Assembly (NCBI GenBank): GCA_963973975.1
Contig: CAXBCF010000013.1
Span: 31,046-95,045, forward strand
DNA: 64,000 nucleotides
From: UBA1494_A sp963973975
GTDB lineage: Bacteria; Bacteroidota; Bacteroidia; Flavobacteriales_E; Vicingaceae
Direction: 5' to 3'
Position 1 is the stretch's first letter. Each line of letters opens with the position of its first letter. Below the pieces are notes generated by a model. The model ran no database searches, was not told the DNA's origin, and saw only the letters and a program-made list of their open reading frames with translations. Both the position numbers and the translations under genes were made by a program. Shown piece after piece: positions 61,454 to 64,000 of this stretch.

Positions 61454-62848
61454 TTAAGCTTTTACTGCTTCACTTGCTAAAAGTAGATCATGGTGTTGTG
61501 CTACGAAGTCTTCTAAAATTTTAAAGAAATGATGTATTTCACCCTCATCGTTGTCAGAATTGACGGTCACTAGGCGCACAAATTCTTTGTCTTCATAACT
61601 TCCATAACCAACCATTAGTGAAGCATTTTGGTAGAGTGCAGTACATAATTTATCAGCAGGTATGTTTTTATAATTGAAACAAACTGAAATAGAATCTTCG
61701 AAACTGAATAAAGTATAGTCAGGGTGCTTTTGGACATAATCTCTAGCAACTTTTGCCAAGTGAAATTGATGGTCAACTATTTTTTCTAAACCATTCGTTC
61801 CAATTGATTTCCATAAGGTCCAAAATTTTAGTGCATCATTTCTTCTGCCACATTGGATGGAGGTTTTCCCTAAATTGTAATCGTCCCCATCGGTTTGATA
61901 CAAATACCTTGCATCAGTTGAAAATGATTGATTGAGGTATTTCTTATCTTTTGCAACAATAATTGAGCAAGTAACAGGAGTGCCAAGCATTTTATGTGCA
62001 TTTAAGCTATAAGAATCTGCTTTTTCTGCTCCTTTCACAAGGTGTTTAAATTTTGAGCTAAAAATCACAGAACCACAATAAGCTCCATCAACGTGAAGCC
62101 ATAAGTTGTGTTTTTTACAAACTTCCGAGGTTTCCTCAACAGCATCAAAAGCTCCCAAAACGGTTGTTCCGGCAGTAGCGTTTACCATAAAAGGATGAAA
62201 TCCTGTGGCTTTGTCTTCATTGATTTGCCTTTCTAAATCGCTTGTTAGCATCACTCCTTTCTTATCGGTAGCTATTTTTCGGACTTGATCTCTACCAATT
62301 CCCATTAAGGAAGCATTCTTTGAAATGGAATAATGTGATTCGGCTGAGCTGTAAAGCGTCATTTTGTGTTGAACTCCTTTGAAGCGAATGCTTTCTTGAT
62401 AAGCATCTCTGGCCATTACCATTGCCACAAAATTACTCATGGAACCTCCCGGAGCAATTGTTCCATCAGCATCAGCTCCATAGCCAATCAAGTTAGCAAT
62501 GTTTCGAATAATTTCTTTTTCAACACCCACCATTGGGCCTGCAACTTTGTAAGTATACATGCTATTGTTGAGCATCACGGCTAACAAATCTCCTAAAATG
62601 GCCTTGCTTTTTCTTCCTCCAAAAAGTTGATTGAAAAAAAGTTTTGTTGCTGTTCTCGGTGTATTCATCACCAATTCTTCCAAGCTTTTATAAAGCACTT
62701 CGTCATCAACGCCTTCTTTCTCTAACTTAAGGTCTAGGAGCTTAAATAATTCAGCTGCATTTACCGGATTTGCAACAGGTTGCTCTTGTTCTATTTTTAA
62801 TAATCGCTGACTGATTGTTTGAAATTTTGAGAGATCGTCTTGTATCAT
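61454..62848 (-). CDS. group II PLP-dependent amino-acid decarboxylase, candidate cysteine sulfinate decarboxylase
   Basis: 464 residues. The PLP lysine is K286 in SLNAHKMLGTP, with D254 (LHVDGAYCGS) binding the pyridine nitrogen and H172 (AESHYSIS) stacking on the ring. GGSMSNFVAMVMARD and NATAGTTVLGAFDAVEE are close to the glutamate / cysteine sulfinate / aspartate decarboxylase clade rather than the aromatic one. A cysteine dioxygenase starts 131 bp away in the opposite direction, so cysteine sulfinate to hypotaurine is the reaction best supported by context; glutamate or aspartate remain possible. Co-transcribed with the symporter. Confidence 0.82.
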   Translation of the reverse strand: MIQDDLSKFQTISQRLLKIEQEQPVANPVNAAELFKLLDLKLEKEGVDDEVLYKSLEELVMNTPRTATKLFFNQLFGGRKSKAILGDLLAVMLNNSMYTYKVAGPMVGVEKEIIRNIANLIGYGADADGTIAPGGSMSNFVAMVMARDAYQESIRFKGVQHKMTLYSSAESHYSISKNASLMGIGRDQVRKIATDKKGVMLTSDLERQINEDKATGFHPFMVNATAGTTVLGAFDAVEETSEVCKKHNLWLHVDGAYCGSVIFSSKFKHLVKGAEKADSYSLNAHKMLGTPVTCSIIVAKDKKYLNQSFSTDARYLYQTDGDDYNLGKTSIQCGRRNDALKFWTLWKSIGTNGLEKIVDHQFHLAKVARDYVQKHPDYTLFSFEDSISVCFNYKNIPADKLCTALYQNASLMVGYGSYEDKEFVRLVTVNSDNDEGEIHHFFKILEDFVAQHHDLLLASEAVKA

Positions 62849-62904
62849 AAATGAGATTAAGATGAGTTAGAAACAAGCAAAAAGTGCTTTTAGTTTTAGT
62901 TTAT

Positions 62905-62912
62905 TACATTTG
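62905..62912 (+). promoter_or_regulatory. candidate -7 element of the cysteine dioxygenase gene
   Basis: TACATTTG, a full TAnnTTTG match, 67 bases upstream of the ATG at 62980, inside the 131-bp divergent region shared with the decarboxylase. No convincing TTG at the usual spacing. Confidence 0.35.
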
Positions 62913-62979
62913 TAAGACAGTGCAAAATAAGCCAAAACTGCATTAATTTAACGCAATTTTGTCAAAAACTCTCTAGATA

Positions 62980-63549
62980 ATGTCATTAAACACCCCAATT
63001 ACTTCAATTCAACAATTAGTAAATGAATTAGACAATGCCGCTGATGAAGAAGCATACAGAGCTTTGGTGAAGCGCTTGGATTTGAGTATTGAAGAATACC
63101 TTCCTTATGCGCATTTTGCTGCTGATCAGTACACTAGAAACTGCATTGCCCGCTCAGACGATTATGAACTCTTGCTTTTGTGTTGGGATAAAGATCAGGA
63201 TACTCCCATTCATTGTCACAACAACCAAGAATGTTGGGTATACGTGGTAAAAGGGTCTTTTGTAGAACAGCGATTTGTAGAGAGTGAAGAAGCAGATCAA
63301 GCAATAGAATTAAGTGAATCAGTTCACTTAGAGAAAGAGGAAGTTTCTTACATGAATGATGACATGGGTTTTCATTTACTGGCTAATACAAATTCTCAAG
63401 GAAAGTCGATTAGTTTGCATTTATACATCAACCCGATTGATTCTTGCCAAGTTTGGGATGAAAATGCTGAAACGTTTAAACGCAAAGACTTGGATTATTA
63501 TTCTTTTGAAGGAAAAGTGTTGCAAGAAGACGAGGTTGAAAGGCAATAA
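62980..63549 (+). CDS. cysteine dioxygenase
   Basis: 189 residues of the CDO cupin family, close to the usual 200. It oxidises L-cysteine to cysteine sulfinate with Fe(II) and O2. Ligands: H78 and H80 (PIHCHNNQEC) and H132 (GFHLLANT); substrate residues Y51 and R53 (YTRN); Y149 in SISLHLYINP. C85, seven residues after the first His, aligns with the Cys that forms the Cys-Tyr crosslink in mammalian CDO, while most bacterial enzymes have Gly there. Divergent from the PLP decarboxylase with which it probably forms a pathway. Confidence 0.9.
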   Translation: MSLNTPITSIQQLVNELDNAADEEAYRALVKRLDLSIEEYLPYAHFAADQYTRNCIARSDDYELLLLCWDKDQDTPIHCHNNQECWVYVVKGSFVEQRFVESEEADQAIELSESVHLEKEEVSYMNDDMGFHLLANTNSQGKSISLHLYINPIDSCQVWDENAETFKRKDLDYYSFEGKVLQEDEVERQ

Positions 63550-64000
63550 AGTTTGGGAGAATTTTTAAAGTAAATAGCTGTATAACTGCACAAATGAATT
63601 CTTCTTAGTCCACAAACATTCAATTAAATAGTCATTCTTTTTTGGCATTCATACACGGCAAATAAAAAATTGGTAAAAGTTGCGTTTAATTTATTTTTTA
63701 TACTTTTAGTTCTTCAATTTTTCCAAGGGAGCCGATTTTAAAAGCAATCGAGAAATTCTCCCCATAGCTGGAAAAGAAAACAGCGCACTGCAACGGATGA
63801 CTTCAGCGGAAGCGTACGATTTTGCACATAAATCAACAATATTGTTGGTTGACCCCTGAATTGAAATTGAATGATTGGTAGTAGAAAAATGAAAGTATAT
63901 GGTAAAAAAAGCGAAAAAGTACTATGTTTATGCGGATATATACTAGTTGTGCGTCACCCTAAAAACCCACCGCACATTTAGCACATTTGGTTTTTCCGAC
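63550..64000. other. gene-poor end of the window with a possible gene remnant
   Basis: No complete gene is visible. An open frame on the plus strand runs from 63710 to a TGA at 63857-63859 and reads ...SNREILPIAGKENSALQRMTS.. and ends ILLVDP; it has no start codon before an internal Met, and its protein-like composition contrasts with the AT-rich flanks, so it may be a remnant of a broken gene. After 63900 the sequence contains GTTGTGCGTCACCC (63947-63960) and runs off the window. Confidence 0.4.

Noticed and set aside
63940..63960. GTTGTGCGTCAC near the window end resembles the ECF -10 box region at 12787-12799
   Set aside because: No TGTAAC lies 16-17 bases upstream (the bases there are GTTTAT), and no gene follows inside the window, so it is not counted as a third ECF promoter.

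Overview
The window reads as a chromosomal stretch of a marine or cold-water member of the Bacteroidota, most likely Flavobacteriales. This rests on low GC content, many AT-rich intergenic regions, promoter-like TTG / TAnnTTTG pairs, type IX secretion (T9SS) sorting domains, PorP/SprF and PorE-like OmpA proteins, and families largely confined to this phylum (DUF2141, DUF4197, DUF5777, DUF3078, Lacal_2735-like). No tRNA, rRNA, CRISPR array or intact insertion sequence was found.

Layout. 1-1040: start of a carotenoid-type desaturase and a small coiled-coil protein. 1162-4556: a TetR regulator, a divergent SDR, 3-hydroxyanthranilate dioxygenase and ACMSD, which are two consecutive steps of kynurenine breakdown, and a cupin. 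4197-11071 (minus) is a probable five-gene transcript: RluB-type pseudouridine synthase, AsmA-like protein, orphan histidine kinase, HemW and cupin. 11190-13646: an ECF sigma factor, a membrane-anchored probable anti-sigma protein and an outer-membrane barrel. Both transcripts carry the same ECF-type promoter. 13751-16188: YebC and an acyl-CoA carboxylase beta subunit. 16209-19403 (minus): two duplicated small barrels, a lipoprotein with a DUF3494 ice-binding domain, and an AraC-type regulator. 19587-24857: glycosyltransferase, thioredoxin-like lipoprotein, DUF3078 barrel, MscS channel and metallophosphoesterase. 24920-28237: a T9SS-sorted DNRLRE protein followed by a cytochrome lipoprotein, a DUF5777 barrel and a diheme cytochrome. 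28323-38901: mostly housekeeping and envelope genes (DUF2141, DUF4197, PhoD-like phosphatase, Mn-type SOD, TM2 protein, CPBP protease, Dus, LolE-like permease, RbfA, MsbA-like exporter).

39088-57787 is the most striking part: an apparently single 18.7-kb operon of eight genes. It has four large surface proteins with heptad coiled coils, YadA-head-like repeats, phage-tail-fibre features and a peptidase S74 autochaperone. These are followed by a T9SS type-B sorted SprB-like protein, PorP/SprF, an OmpA-family PorE-like protein, and a membrane adenylate cyclase fused to an HD hydrolase. I read it as a T9SS-linked, probably trimeric, surface-fibre system with its own second-messenger enzyme.

57926-63549: a secreted unknown, methylmalonyl-CoA epimerase (which fits the carboxylase at 14647), a HAD phosphatase, a sodium:solute symporter, a group II PLP decarboxylase and, divergently, a cysteine dioxygenase. 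The last two suggest cysteine to cysteine sulfinate to hypotaurine. The final 450 bases hold no intact gene, only a short open frame that looks like a gene remnant.
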